DNA of 64,000 bases, taken from NCBI RefSeq assembly GCF_001043975.1, contig NZ_LABY01000102.1, forward strand, positions 1 through 64,000. The letters run 5' to 3'. Positions 1 to 7,333 of the stretch are shown piece after piece. Under the pieces are notes generated by a model, which saw nothing but the letters and a program-made list of their open reading frames with translations, searched no databases and had not been told where the DNA came from. The translations under genes were made by a program, and so were the position numbers. Source of the stretch: Methylobacterium variabile (GTDB taxonomy: Bacteria; Pseudomonadota; Alphaproteobacteria; Rhizobiales; Beijerinckiaceae). Each line of letters begins with the position of its first letter. The stretch's first letter is position 1.

Positions 1-73
1 ACACTCCGAGCACGCGGCACATGAGACGCACCGGCGAGGTGGTCGCATGCTGCTCGATGAAGGCGAACGTCAC
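1..73 (-). CDS. IS3-family transposase OrfB, N-terminal fragment
   Basis: The start of the DDE integrase subunit of the IS3 element; only 24 codons are inside the window. The GTG start overlaps the OrfA stop as GTGA, so OrfB lies in the -1 frame relative to OrfA, the standard IS3 arrangement. The visible peptide includes FIEQHATTSPVRLMCRVLGV, which matches the conserved N-terminus of IS3 OrfB proteins. The catalytic domain lies off the left edge, so activity cannot be judged. Confidence 0.75.
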   Translation of the reverse strand, partial: MTFAFIEQHATTSPVRLMCRVLGV

Positions 74-396
74 TTGGGCATCTCCGCGAAGATGCCGATC
101 GCTTTTTTTAGCACGTCGCGCTCCATGCGCGTCCGGTCGAGTTCGCGGCGCAGGCGGGCGATCTCAGCTGCCTGATCGGACGGCGAGGCAACCGGGCTCG
201 TAGGAGCGAGGCCCGGCAAGCCTGCGGGTCGCTTTGGCGGGGAGCCGTCCATCAGCACGGTTCGCCACTGGCGCAGCATGGAGGGCTGGATCCCGAGTTC
301 CGCGGCGACCTGCATCTGCGACCGGCCGCTGCTCTCGAGCAGGGCGACCGCCTCGCGTTTGAACTCGGGGGTGAATTCGCGTCGTGTCTTTGCCAT
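70..396 (-). CDS. IS3-family transposase OrfA (HTH DNA-binding subunit)
   Basis: A 108-residue protein starting MAKTRREFTPEFKREAV. This is the classic IS3/IS911 OrfA beginning, which recognises the element ends through a helix-turn-helix (roughly residues 10-60). A leucine-zipper-like coiled segment follows (IARLRRELDRTRMERDVLKK). The ATG at 396 is chosen because family homology begins there; the frame is open further upstream without resemblance. It ends in the stop that overlaps OrfB and contains the A7G slippery run used for frameshifting. It looks intact. Confidence 0.85.
   Translation of the reverse strand: MAKTRREFTPEFKREAVALLESSGRSQMQVAAELGIQPSMLRQWRTVLMDGSPPKRPAGLPGLAPTSPVASPSDQAAEIARLRRELDRTRMERDVLKKAIGIFAEMPK
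102..109 (-). promoter_or_regulatory. Candidate programmed -1 frameshift slippery site (A AAA AAG)
   Basis: On the minus strand OrfA contains seven A followed by G, giving the heptamer A AAA AAG. A -1 slip here enters a frame that is open through the OrfA stop into OrfB. This would make the OrfAB fusion transposase as in other IS3 elements. The motif and open frame are directly visible; the function is by analogy. Confidence 0.6.
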
Positions 397-454
397 CAAA
401 CACCTTCCCCGCCCGTAACGAGCATAGCAGAGGTGTCCGCGAAACCGAGGGAGG

Positions 455-669
455 ATCACACTGGTGCGGCTGCCCGCCTACAGCCCAAGCTCAACCCGGT
501 CGAACGGATCTGGCTGTACCTACGCGAGCGCTTCCTCTCCGCGCGCGTATTCCACGACTATGAGGCAATCCTCGACGCCAGCTGCACCGCCTGGAACGCA
601 CTCGCGGCAGAGCCAGAGCGCGTCTGCTCCCTGGCCAACTTCCCGTACATCGCACGCATCAATGCTTAA
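455..669 (+). pseudogene. IS630-family transposase, C-terminal remnant with a frameshift
   Basis: The C-terminal end of a DDE transposase of the IS630 type. The frame from 455 reads ITLVRLPAYSP. After about 486 the homology continues one frame over as KLNPVERIWLYLRERFLS and then a FHDYEAILDA-like tail to a stop at 669. A single missing base in the AGCCCAAGC stretch separates the family signature PAYSP-x-LNPVER. The N-terminal two thirds are absent, replaced by the IS3 element. It is clearly non-functional. Confidence 0.75.
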
Positions 670-679
670 GCGCGACGGT

Positions 680-913
680 ATGAGACATCCCACCGTCGCC
701 GAGGCCGCGGTCGTCGGCACGCCCGATCCGGAATGGGGCGAGAGGGCGGTTGCCTTCGTCGTGGTGCGGAGCGAATGCGAGATCACCGCTCCCGAGCTCG
801 ACGCCTTGTGCCTGTCGCAGATCGCGCGGTTCAAACGTCCGAAGGACTACCGCTTCGTGGCAAATCTCCCGAAAAACAACGCCGACAAGGTCCTCAGGCG
901 CGAACTGTGCTGA
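680..913 (+). pseudogene. Acyl-CoA synthetase (AMP-binding), C-terminal fragment
   Basis: Encodes about 77 residues matching the C-terminal subdomain of AMP-forming acyl-CoA ligases: HPTVAEAAVVGTPDPEWGER, then a segment ending NADKVLRREL, where the conserved catalytic Lys of the A10 motif sits. The whole N-terminal adenylation domain is missing. The frame is fused upstream to transposase debris, so an apparent 149-residue ORF starting at 464 is a chimera. It is probably the relic of a gene truncated by IS activity. Confidence 0.7.
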
Positions 914-1859
914 GCAACGTCTTGTCCGGGTAAGTGGTCACCGTGACACAAAAGCGTCCGTCCAGCATGTCAAAAATCGTGTAGATCACGTGTCGCGTCG
1001 TAGGCGCGTCGGCGCGTAATGATTTTGCTAAATAATAATGATAGGGAATTTATTTCAATAAATATGATACGATTTGAAGATAAAGAGCACAAATTTCATT
1101 GATAATGACAATTAAGATTTGTCGGTCGCACAGGCCCTTTGCCTGCGACTGGCTGGTCAGATTTCGGGCCTGCTCTCGGACAGCGCGTCGCATGTTTGTT
1201 CGTCAGAGCCATGCGCAAACATAGTTTGAAGGTTGCTCATGGCCCGCTAATCGGTCCCCATGAGATGGTTCGTGTTCAAAATGAATGTGTATGGTCCTGG
1301 GATGAGGTGATGCGAGTTGATTCTGAGTTATATTAATTCTTTATTTCAGATATGACACATGATATAGAATTAATTCTCCCAGCGAAAGAACTTAAGATAT
1401 TCTATGAAGTTGCGAAACATGACGAATATCAAAACGTGCGTCTTCGATCTATTAAGATATTTACAGCGAAAAAATTTAAGATTGCGCTATTGATCGCTGT
1501 TTTCGCACGATCGACTTGCCTTTTTATCCGAGGATAATAAAAATTTGCCAGTCGATGCTCACTGAGGGCTTGGATCCGCGAACGAGGTCGGGCGGACGCG
1601 TCCGGCGCGGACCAGCGCGACCATCCGACGGCAGAACGTCGCCTGGCACGGTTTGTCGGCATGCCAACAAGACCCCACGCGAAAGCGATCGTGGTGTCCA
1701 TTGAGCAGGCGCAATCCCAGCAATGAGGCACCTTCGGCTCCGGGTTCCTCCCGGTCAGGCTCCCAGGCCATCATGGCGGCGGTCGTCGGGGCTTCCGGGT
1801 TCGGATTTGGGCCGCGACCCGATCCTGGCCCGACGCCGCATCGCGAGCGTGTCCCGTGT
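914..1859. other. Long intergenic region, AT-rich in its middle
   Basis: About 950 bases with no gene I can support. Positions about 1015-1560 are strikingly AT-rich compared with the rest of the window (for example runs such as aataataatgat and repeated attaaga), suggesting foreign DNA or a large promoter region. An open frame at 1352-1537 would encode 61 residues (starts MTHDIELILPAKELKIF) with no recognisable domain and no clear ribosome-binding site; I do not call it a gene. From about 1560 to 1859 the sequence returns to high GC without a recognisable product. Confidence 0.5.
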
Positions 1860-2438
1860 TCAGCTCGGATCCGAGCGGGTGCGGAGCCAGTTGTCGAGGG
1901 CTTGGTACCCCGATGGATCGTCCGGGCAGAGGCCTCCGCCGCATTCCGCGACCGTCGAGACGGCGTTGGCCAGGATGACACCGAGGAACAGCAGCAGGCA
2001 GGCCCGAGGGAAGGCTCCGATGCCCTTGTTGCCTGTGCGTTCCTCGGCTCCGAACGTCCCGTCCAGCAGGAGCAGGACCGCGGCTGCGACGACCAGCGCG
2101 ATGAACGCGATCAGGGCGAGCGTGTAGAAATGCAGCCCGAACAGCGTCGAGCCGTAGCTGCCCGTGCCCGGAACGATGTGCAGCGCGACCTGTCGGGCGG
2201 AAATGAAGGCTCCCGCGACGGCGCTCAGGATCGTGATGGCGTGATGCGACGGCTTGGGGCCGAACCGCAGGCCGAGCGCGAACCCGACCCCCGCCGCCGC
2301 GAAGGCGGCGCGCTGCAGGAGGCAGAGCGGGCAGGGCACCTCGCCGAGGCGGAACTGGTACCAGAAGGCCACGAGGAGCACGGCGCAGCAGCCGAGCAGC
2401 CCGAGGGCATTGAGAGTTCGAGCTTGCGCGGGCGTCAT
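1860..2438 (-). CDS. dsbB: DsbB-family disulfide bond formation membrane protein
   Basis: A 192-residue inner-membrane protein expected to reoxidise a periplasmic DsbA-type oxidase and pass electrons to quinone. The ATG at 2438 gives MTPAQARTLNALGLLG, a first membrane helix, then the redox motif CPLC (Cys36, Cys39) in the first periplasmic loop. Five hydrophobic helices can be drawn. The usual cysteine pair in the second periplasmic loop is absent; instead Cys166 and Cys171 (CGGGLC) sit in the tail after a fifth helix. It lies 14 bases after a DUF5993 gene, so the two are probably cotranscribed. Family assignment is firm; the partner DsbA is not in the window. Confidence 0.85.
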   Translation of the reverse strand: MTPAQARTLNALGLLGCCAVLLVAFWYQFRLGEVPCPLCLLQRAAFAAAGVGFALGLRFGPKPSHHAITILSAVAGAFISARQVALHIVPGTGSYGSTLFGLHFYTLALIAFIALVVAAAVLLLLDGTFGAEERTGNKGIGAFPRACLLLFLGVILANAVSTVAECGGGLCPDDPSGYQALDNWLRTRSDPS

Positions 2439-2452
2439 CGTGCGCGATCCGG

Positions 2453-2608
2453 TCAGAAGCTGAGCTGGAGCGTGTCGGTGGCGTGGGCGGCAAACAGCGC
2501 CAGCGTGCCGATGAGCGAGGCCAGCCACAGGCCGACGGCCAGGCCGCGCCGTCCCGCCAGAATGGTGGCGACGGCTGCCGCGAGGCCGATGAAAGGAAGA
2601 ACCATCAT
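2453..2608 (-). CDS. DUF5993 small membrane protein
   Basis: A 51-residue protein beginning MMVLPFIGLAAAVATILAG and ending HATDTLQLSF, a pattern I recognise as DUF5993. It has two short hydrophobic helices separated by an arginine-containing turn. Its function is unknown, but family members commonly precede dsbB, as here, which suggests a role in the same membrane redox system. The ATG at 2608 is preferred because upstream residues are not hydrophobic and not family-like; no strong Shine-Dalgarno sequence is visible. Confidence 0.7.
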   Translation of the reverse strand: MMVLPFIGLAAAVATILAGRRGLAVGLWLASLIGTLALFAAHATDTLQLSF

Positions 2609-2874
2609 GAGATCTGATCCAGGCCGCTTCGATCCAAGCAAGGGCCCTGCTCCGTCCTGGCATGGCGGCGACATCTTACTGCATGGTGAATTGCAGGCAT
2701 TTCCTGCCGGCACGCTTTACGGAGTCCGTCGGAAGGATGCTTTTTGTCCGGCTCGTAGTCGCGATTCATGAGCTTCGACGATGCGGCGGGCCGTCGGGTT
2801 CGGCAGTGTCCGAACGGCCGGAATGCGTAGCGCCCGCGGCGTGGGGCTGTCGCCGAATGGTCGGGATCGGTCCC

Positions 2875-3201
2875 TCAATGCTGGCCCTGTCCGACGGCCA
2901 GGATCGTGACGCCCGCGGCGACGACCGCGATGCCGACCAGCAGCGTCGTGTTGAGCGGCTCGCCGTACAGCCAGACGCCGCCGAGCGCGGCGCCCACCAT
3001 GCCGATGCCGGCCCAGATCGCGTAGACGACCCCGATCGGCAGCATGTCCATGCTCGTCGACATCAGCCACAGGGCGGTGCCGTACCCGAGAACCACGATG
3101 ATGGTCGGAACGGGACGCGTGAGACCGTCCGCAGCCTTGAGGGCGAGGGTCGCCGTCACCTCGGCGCCGATCGCGAGACCGAGAGTCAGGAAAGGGTTCA
3201 T
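2875..3201 (-). CDS. Small multidrug resistance (SMR/EmrE-type) efflux protein
   Basis: A 108-residue four-helix inner-membrane antiporter of the SMR family, which as a dimer exchanges protons for cationic compounds or guanidinium. The essential acidic residue is present as Glu14 (LAIGAEVTATLALKAADGL). The conserved YAIWAGIG segment (EmrE Trp63 region) and WLYGEPLN are also visible. The ATG at 3201 follows AAGGAAG at good spacing, so the shorter start is chosen over an upstream in-frame ATG at 3249. It is monocistronic. The sequence does not settle whether it is of the Gdx (guanidinium) or Qac (drug) type. Confidence 0.88.
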   Translation of the reverse strand: MNPFLTLGLAIGAEVTATLALKAADGLTRPVPTIIVVLGYGTALWLMSTSMDMLPIGVVYAIWAGIGMVGAALGGVWLYGEPLNTTLLVGIAVVAAGVTILAVGQGQH

Positions 3202-3417
3202 GTCCAGCACTTCCTTGGAGAAATGACGGTCGCGCGCCTGAGGAGCCATCGAGTCAGGGTTCTCCGCGAAACAGATGAATCTTTTCCACGCCGCGGACCG
3301 GCCCGGACGTCCGGCTCACGACCGCGCCCGCATCCGCAAGGATTCCGCGCTCCGGCGTGCGGGCAGCCCTGACCGCATCAAGGGAATCTTCAGGGTCCGG
3401 AGCGACATCACTTCGAC

Positions 3418-4656
3418 ATGTCTCTGTCGCCCACGCTTCCCGAGCCGTCCCTCCGCATGAAGCCCGCCCGCCGATGGCTCGCGGGCACGGCGATCGGCGC
3501 GGCCCTGGCCGCGGGCTGCGCCTGGGCCGTGACCGCGGTGATCGACGTCCCCGATCCCGTGACCCTCGCGGTCCTCGCGGTCGTGGAGCCCTCGGCGGTC
3601 GGCACGTGGTTCCCGAGTCGCGTCGTGCAGGCGCCCGCGCAGGCCAGCGCCCTGCCGTTCAGGCCGCGCCCGATCCTCGATCGCGTCGACTGGAAGGGGC
3701 GGGCGGTCCCCCTCGCCACGATGCTGGAGGCGACGCACACCAACGCCTTCCTCGTGGTGCAGGACAACGTCGTGGTCCACGAGTGGCACCGTCGGGGGAC
3801 CGGACCGGCGACGCTGTTCCCGTCATGGTCGGTGGCGAAATCCGTCGTCTCGTTGCTGGTCGGATCGGCCGTGGCGCGGGGCAAGCTCTCCGAGACCGAC
3901 CGCGTCTCGGACCTCCTGCCCGAGCTGCGCTCCGCCGCGGTGTTCGGGAAGATCACCGTGCGCAACCTCCTCGACATGACGAGCGGGCTCGCCGTGCCGG
4001 AGAACTACGATCCCCGTCACCCCCTGACGGGCACGGCCGGGATGTACCTGACCCGGGACATCACGGCCTTCGTGAGGGACCACGCGCAGCTCGCCTTCAA
4101 GCCGGGCAGCGAGGGCCGCTACCGCAGCATCGACACGGAGGTGCTCGGCCTGATCCTGGCGCGGGTCGAGGGCAAGCCCCTGGCGGACCTGCTCTCCGAG
4201 CGGATCTGGAAGCCGATGGGCGCCCAGGCCGAGGCGACCTGGAACCTCGACCGGACCGGCGGCGTCGAGAAGGCGTTCTGCTGCATCAACGCGACCGCGC
4301 GGGACTTCGCCCGCCTCGGGCTCCTCGTGGCCGACCAGGGGCGCGCGGGCGGCACCCGCATCGTCCCAGCGCGCTGGATCGAGCGGATCGCGACGCCGGC
4401 CCGGCGCACGGTCGACGGCTGGCAGTACTCCGCGCAATGGTGGCACGCCCCGGGCGGGGACGACGACGACATCTCGGCGATCGGTGTCTACGGGCAGTAC
4501 GTCTACGTCAACCGCAGCACGGGCACGGTCATCGTGAAGCTCAGCGATCACGGCGCCGAGCAGGACGAGCGGGAGACCCTCGCGGTGATGCAGGCGATCG
4601 CCACCGATCTCGATGCCGGGCGGACCCGGGCGGGCGGCGAGCCCGGACGGCCGTGA
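3418..4656 (+). CDS. Serine hydrolase of the beta-lactamase/penicillin-binding-protein fold
   Basis: A 412-residue protein with an N-terminal hydrophobic segment (roughly residues 18-45, signal anchor or signal peptide) and a class C beta-lactamase-like domain. The catalytic SxxK is visible as Ser138-Val-Ala-Lys141 in PSWSVAKSVVSLL. A Tyr-Arg-Ser motif (GRYRSIDTEVLGLI) probably provides the YxN-position tyrosine. These enzymes are usually esterases, amidases or 6-aminohexanoate-dimer hydrolases rather than resistance enzymes. An alternative start is Met14 (3457). It is flanked by unrelated genes. The substrate cannot be inferred. Confidence 0.82.
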   Translation: MSLSPTLPEPSLRMKPARRWLAGTAIGAALAAGCAWAVTAVIDVPDPVTLAVLAVVEPSAVGTWFPSRVVQAPAQASALPFRPRPILDRVDWKGRAVPLATMLEATHTNAFLVVQDNVVVHEWHRRGTGPATLFPSWSVAKSVVSLLVGSAVARGKLSETDRVSDLLPELRSAAVFGKITVRNLLDMTSGLAVPENYDPRHPLTGTAGMYLTRDITAFVRDHAQLAFKPGSEGRYRSIDTEVLGLILARVEGKPLADLLSERIWKPMGAQAEATWNLDRTGGVEKAFCCINATARDFARLGLLVADQGRAGGTRIVPARWIERIATPARRTVDGWQYSAQWWHAPGGDDDDISAIGVYGQYVYVNRSTGTVIVKLSDHGAEQDERETLAVMQAIATDLDAGRTRAGGEPGRP

Positions 4657-4729
4657 GCGAAGCGGCCGCCCTCCGCGGTTGATCCCCTCGACCGGAGCGG
4701 CCCCCCGGTCGCCGGGCCGGCCGCCGCCC

Positions 4730-6055
4730 TCACGCCTCCGTCGGTCCGGTGCGCGGGACCGGCCGGCGTCTCGCGATGCGGTACCATTCGGCCATCGGCC
4801 CGCTGCGCAGGTTGCGGACGAGACCGCGCCCGACCTCCCGCCACGCGATGCTCGGCACCGGCGAGACGGGATCGAGGAGCGCGCTGAGGGCGCGGCTGTA
4901 GTCCAGGATCAGACCCGGCGTCCACGTCATCGCCGCGGCCCTGTTGCGCAACAGGGCGGCGGCCCAGAATTCGGGCGTCGTCGAGGCCTTGGCGAGGCGC
5001 CGCCAGGGGTGCCCCGTGCGTGCGAAGGCGCCCTCCACGGCGGCGTCCAAGGCGCGAGCCACCGTGGTGGAGCAGTTGCGGCCGATGAAGTTGTAGGTGG
5101 AGTCGCGGCGGTAGCTCTCCCAGAACGCGCGGAGATTCGGCGCGGAGATGCCCGTGAGCGTGACCGTGACGGTCGCCTCGCACCAATCGGCAGCCTCGGA
5201 CGCGTAGGAGGGCAGGAAGCGGCCCGGCACGTCGTTCTCGGGGCCGGCCCGCAGGCTGGAGCGCAGATTGGCGGGCGAGCGGTCGATCTCCACCGCCGGA
5301 TAGTGGCTGATGTAGAGGTCGTCGCCCTGCGCGAGGGCGGCGTGCCCGGTGGAGATCACGCCGCGCGCGTTGACGGCGGCGATGTATCGCCGGATCAGCC
5401 GCTGCCGGGCCGGCGTCGTGGCATTGCCGGTCGGGGTCCAGACGTAGACCGTCAGGCTGTCGGATGCCGACGCGGAGGACGCTGCGGCGGGTTCCGCGGC
5501 CATGCGCCTCGTGCGCCGGCCGGCCAGCGCGAACCGTGCCCCGCTGAGGATCAGGAACATCCCGAGGCAATATCCCACCGTGCCAGCGTACCAGGTCGGC
5601 CAGGGCTGCAGGTGGAAGAGGCCGAACGCGACGCCCAGGGCGCCGAGGGCGACGGAGATCCGCCATCCGGAGAACTTGAGCAGGCACGCGATGACGATCC
5701 GGACCGCGCCGTCGACCAGGAAGGCGGTGCCGAAGATCATGGCGAGCAGGAAGGTGCTGTGGCGCGTGGACGCCACGATCAGGACGGCCATCGCCAGCAG
5801 CAGGCCGCCCTTGAGGAGGCGCAGCCGGCGGGCGGCGCCCATGGCCGTCATTCCGGCGACGAGCGAGCCCACGCCCTCGGCGAGGAGCAGGACGCCGAAC
5901 CAGCGATCCGGAACGTGGAGCGCCCCGTCGAGGGAGTCGATCACGACGAGGATGCCCAGCGCCGCCCAGACGAGACCCGCGGCAAGGAAGAGGTTCGCGT
6001 GCCGGCGCACCGCCGCGCGCCCCACGAGGAGCATCCACAGGGGCGTGGTCCGCAC
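4730..6055 (-). CDS. HdeD-like (DUF308) membrane protein fused to a predicted papain-like domain
   Basis: About 441 residues from the GTG at 6055, preferred because GAGGG lies about 8 bases upstream; the frame is open to 6316 with an alternative ATG at 6136. The N-terminal half has about six membrane helices in the DUF308/HdeD style (for example LLLAEGVGSLVAGMTAMGA). After a short Ala/Ser linker the C-terminal half is soluble, with GHAAL plus DDLYISHYP and later NFIGRNCSTTVARALDAA. The His then Asn-Cys order resembles circularly permuted NlpC/P60-type papain-like domains. I infer a membrane-tethered cysteine hydrolase; no substrate is evident. The membrane half is firmer than the hydrolase half. 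Confidence 0.65.
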   Translation of the reverse strand: MRTTPLWMLLVGRAAVRRHANLFLAAGLVWAALGILVVIDSLDGALHVPDRWFGVLLLAEGVGSLVAGMTAMGAARRLRLLKGGLLLAMAVLIVASTRHSTFLLAMIFGTAFLVDGAVRIVIACLLKFSGWRISVALGALGVAFGLFHLQPWPTWYAGTVGYCLGMFLILSGARFALAGRRTRRMAAEPAAASSASASDSLTVYVWTPTGNATTPARQRLIRRYIAAVNARGVISTGHAALAQGDDLYISHYPAVEIDRSPANLRSSLRAGPENDVPGRFLPSYASEAADWCEATVTVTLTGISAPNLRAFWESYRRDSTYNFIGRNCSTTVARALDAAVEGAFARTGHPWRRLAKASTTPEFWAAALLRNRAAAMTWTPGLILDYSRALSALLDPVSPVPSIAWREVGRGLVRNLRSGPMAEWYRIARRRPVPRTGPTEA

Positions 6056-6591
6056 GTCGTCGCCCTCACGGCCGCGGCGGGTTTCGGCCGCCCCGGAGCA
6101 TGGATGGCCGGGCGGGGAGGGAAGCAGTTCGGCCATGGCCCAATGTCTTCGAAGCGGCGTGCAGCGGCGCGCACGTTTCACCACTTGCGTGATGACTTTG
6201 TTAACGGGCTTCCGGAGGCTCCCGCTCGGGTCGCGCTCCCGGCCGTCCTGCGGGGGAGATCGCGGCATCGGGCGCGGGTGCGCCGATCGCGAGGCGGAGA
6301 TCAGCCGAGCTTCCACCTCCGTCTCGAGAAGCGGGGACGGATGGGGAACTCGTCCCGTCCCCTAAAGCAGGCTTCGCAGCATCGGCTGCCGGTTCCGCGA
6401 CGAGAAATTGCGACAGATCAGTAACCTGAACGGACGAGGCGTCGGCCCGCCACCGCAAGACCGCGTGGGATCGCGACAAGTGTCGCGGTTAAATACAGGC
6501 CATGTTTCCGCTTCGGTCCGATGGCTGGACCGTGACGCCGCGCGACTCCGGTCGCCGCGGCCGCCGATCGCGATTTGGAGAGATCACAGCG
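6056..6591. other. Intergenic region between divergent genes
   Basis: About 535 bases separating the leftward HdeD-like gene from a small rightward membrane protein gene. Part of it (6056-6316) may belong to the leftward gene if an upstream start is used. A short AT-richer stretch near 6490-6510 (gcggttaaatacaggccatg) could be promoter DNA for the rightward gene. I see no other gene or structured element. Confidence 0.4.
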
Positions 6592-6828
6592 ATGCCAGAG
6601 TCCGTCGGAGCCGGCCCGCAGCACCCGGGCCGCATCATCGTCGTCACCACCGCGATCGTCGCGGCCGTGGTCGGGCTCGTGACCGGGCAGGTCGCCGCCT
6701 TCATGCTGGCCCTCATCGGCTGCGCCGTCGCGCTCTGCGCGGGCTACGCGCTCCTCAGGCGTCTGCTCGGCTGGAAGCCGCTCACCATCGACGACGTGTT
6801 CCACCTCGTCGGCATCCTGCATCCGTGA
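6592..6828 (+). CDS. Small two-helix membrane protein, unknown function
   Basis: A 78-residue protein starting MPESVGAGPQHPGRIIVV. It has one hydrophobic helix rich in Val/Ala (about residues 14-33), a second (about 36-58), then a soluble tail ending IDDVFHLVGILHP. GGAGAG lies about 11 bases upstream of the ATG at 6592; an upstream ATG at 6502 would add 30 charged residues with no merit. I do not recognise a family. It is single, rightward, and upstream of the autotransporter but separated by 500 bases. Confidence 0.5.
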   Translation: MPESVGAGPQHPGRIIVVTTAIVAAVVGLVTGQVAAFMLALIGCAVALCAGYALLRRLLGWKPLTIDDVFHLVGILHP

Positions 6829-7333
6829 CAGGCCGTGCCTCGGGAATCACCGCGCCTGCCGGCGCGGCATCCCGGTCGAGCCCGAGGCGGCGGCGTCGGC
6901 GCTGCTGGCGCGTCACGGGCGACGCAGTGCCGGTGCCCGGCCCTCCAAAGACGATCCGTCGAGACCAGCCCTTCGAAGGTCGTCGTCCGGCGGTGCGCCG
7001 CGGCGGGAAGGGCGCGGATCGCTCCTCGTGACTGCATATCGACTTGGTCAGCGATCGCAAGTTTGCCGTTCTGATTGGGTTTTTGTTTCGAGTTGGGCGA
7101 GGCGGCACGCGCAGGGGCTTGTAAATATATTTTATGCTGTGACACGGACGCTTCAGTGAGTCGTCGTGATATCGAAGGTTTAAATACTTGTTAACCATAT
7201 TGTCGGAAGCCTGACCGTCGAGTTTCGCGCCCGTGTCCGGTTGCCGGACAGGCCCGTGCCTGCGTTCGTTCGCGTCCGCTCGCGCATGGTCGGCCCACCC
7301 GGGTGGCGTCCCGCCCGACGAGGAGTTCTCCCG
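6829..7333. other. Upstream region of the autotransporter gene
   Basis: About 500 bases. The first 200 are GC-rich without a credible gene. From about 7040 to 7215 the sequence is AT-richer (gggtttttgtttcgag, tttaaatacttgttaaccatattg), which is the likely promoter and leader region for the large autotransporter gene. I could not identify a specific operator. An in-frame start at 7241 is possible for the autotransporter but has no good ribosome-binding site. Confidence 0.4.

Larger units (their letters stand above)
1..458 (-). mobile_element. IS3-family insertion sequence, partial (cut by window edge)
   Basis: One end of an IS3-type element. It holds a complete OrfA and the first codons of OrfB, running leftward out of the window. 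The outer end is probably near 453-458, where the minus strand begins TGATCCTCCC and continues into a GGACA-containing terminal sequence, as is typical of IS3 ends. Immediately beyond lies a fragment of an IS630 transposase gene, so this copy probably inserted into that gene. The other terminal repeat is outside the window, so the boundary is inferred. Confidence 0.7.

Noticed and set aside
1352..1537. 61-residue AT-rich open frame as a gene
   Set aside because: There is no ribosome-binding site, domain or neighbour support; it is likely chance in AT-rich DNA.
1640..1665. tggcacggtttgtcggc as a sigma-54 promoter
   Set aside because: The -24 half fits but the -12 half is not TTGC, and no suitable gene starts downstream.
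1653..2771. A 372-codon plus-strand frame covering dsbB and DUF5993
   Set aside because: It is antisense to two clear membrane-protein genes; its composition (Arg/Glu/Gln/Pro) is that of a GC-bias shadow.
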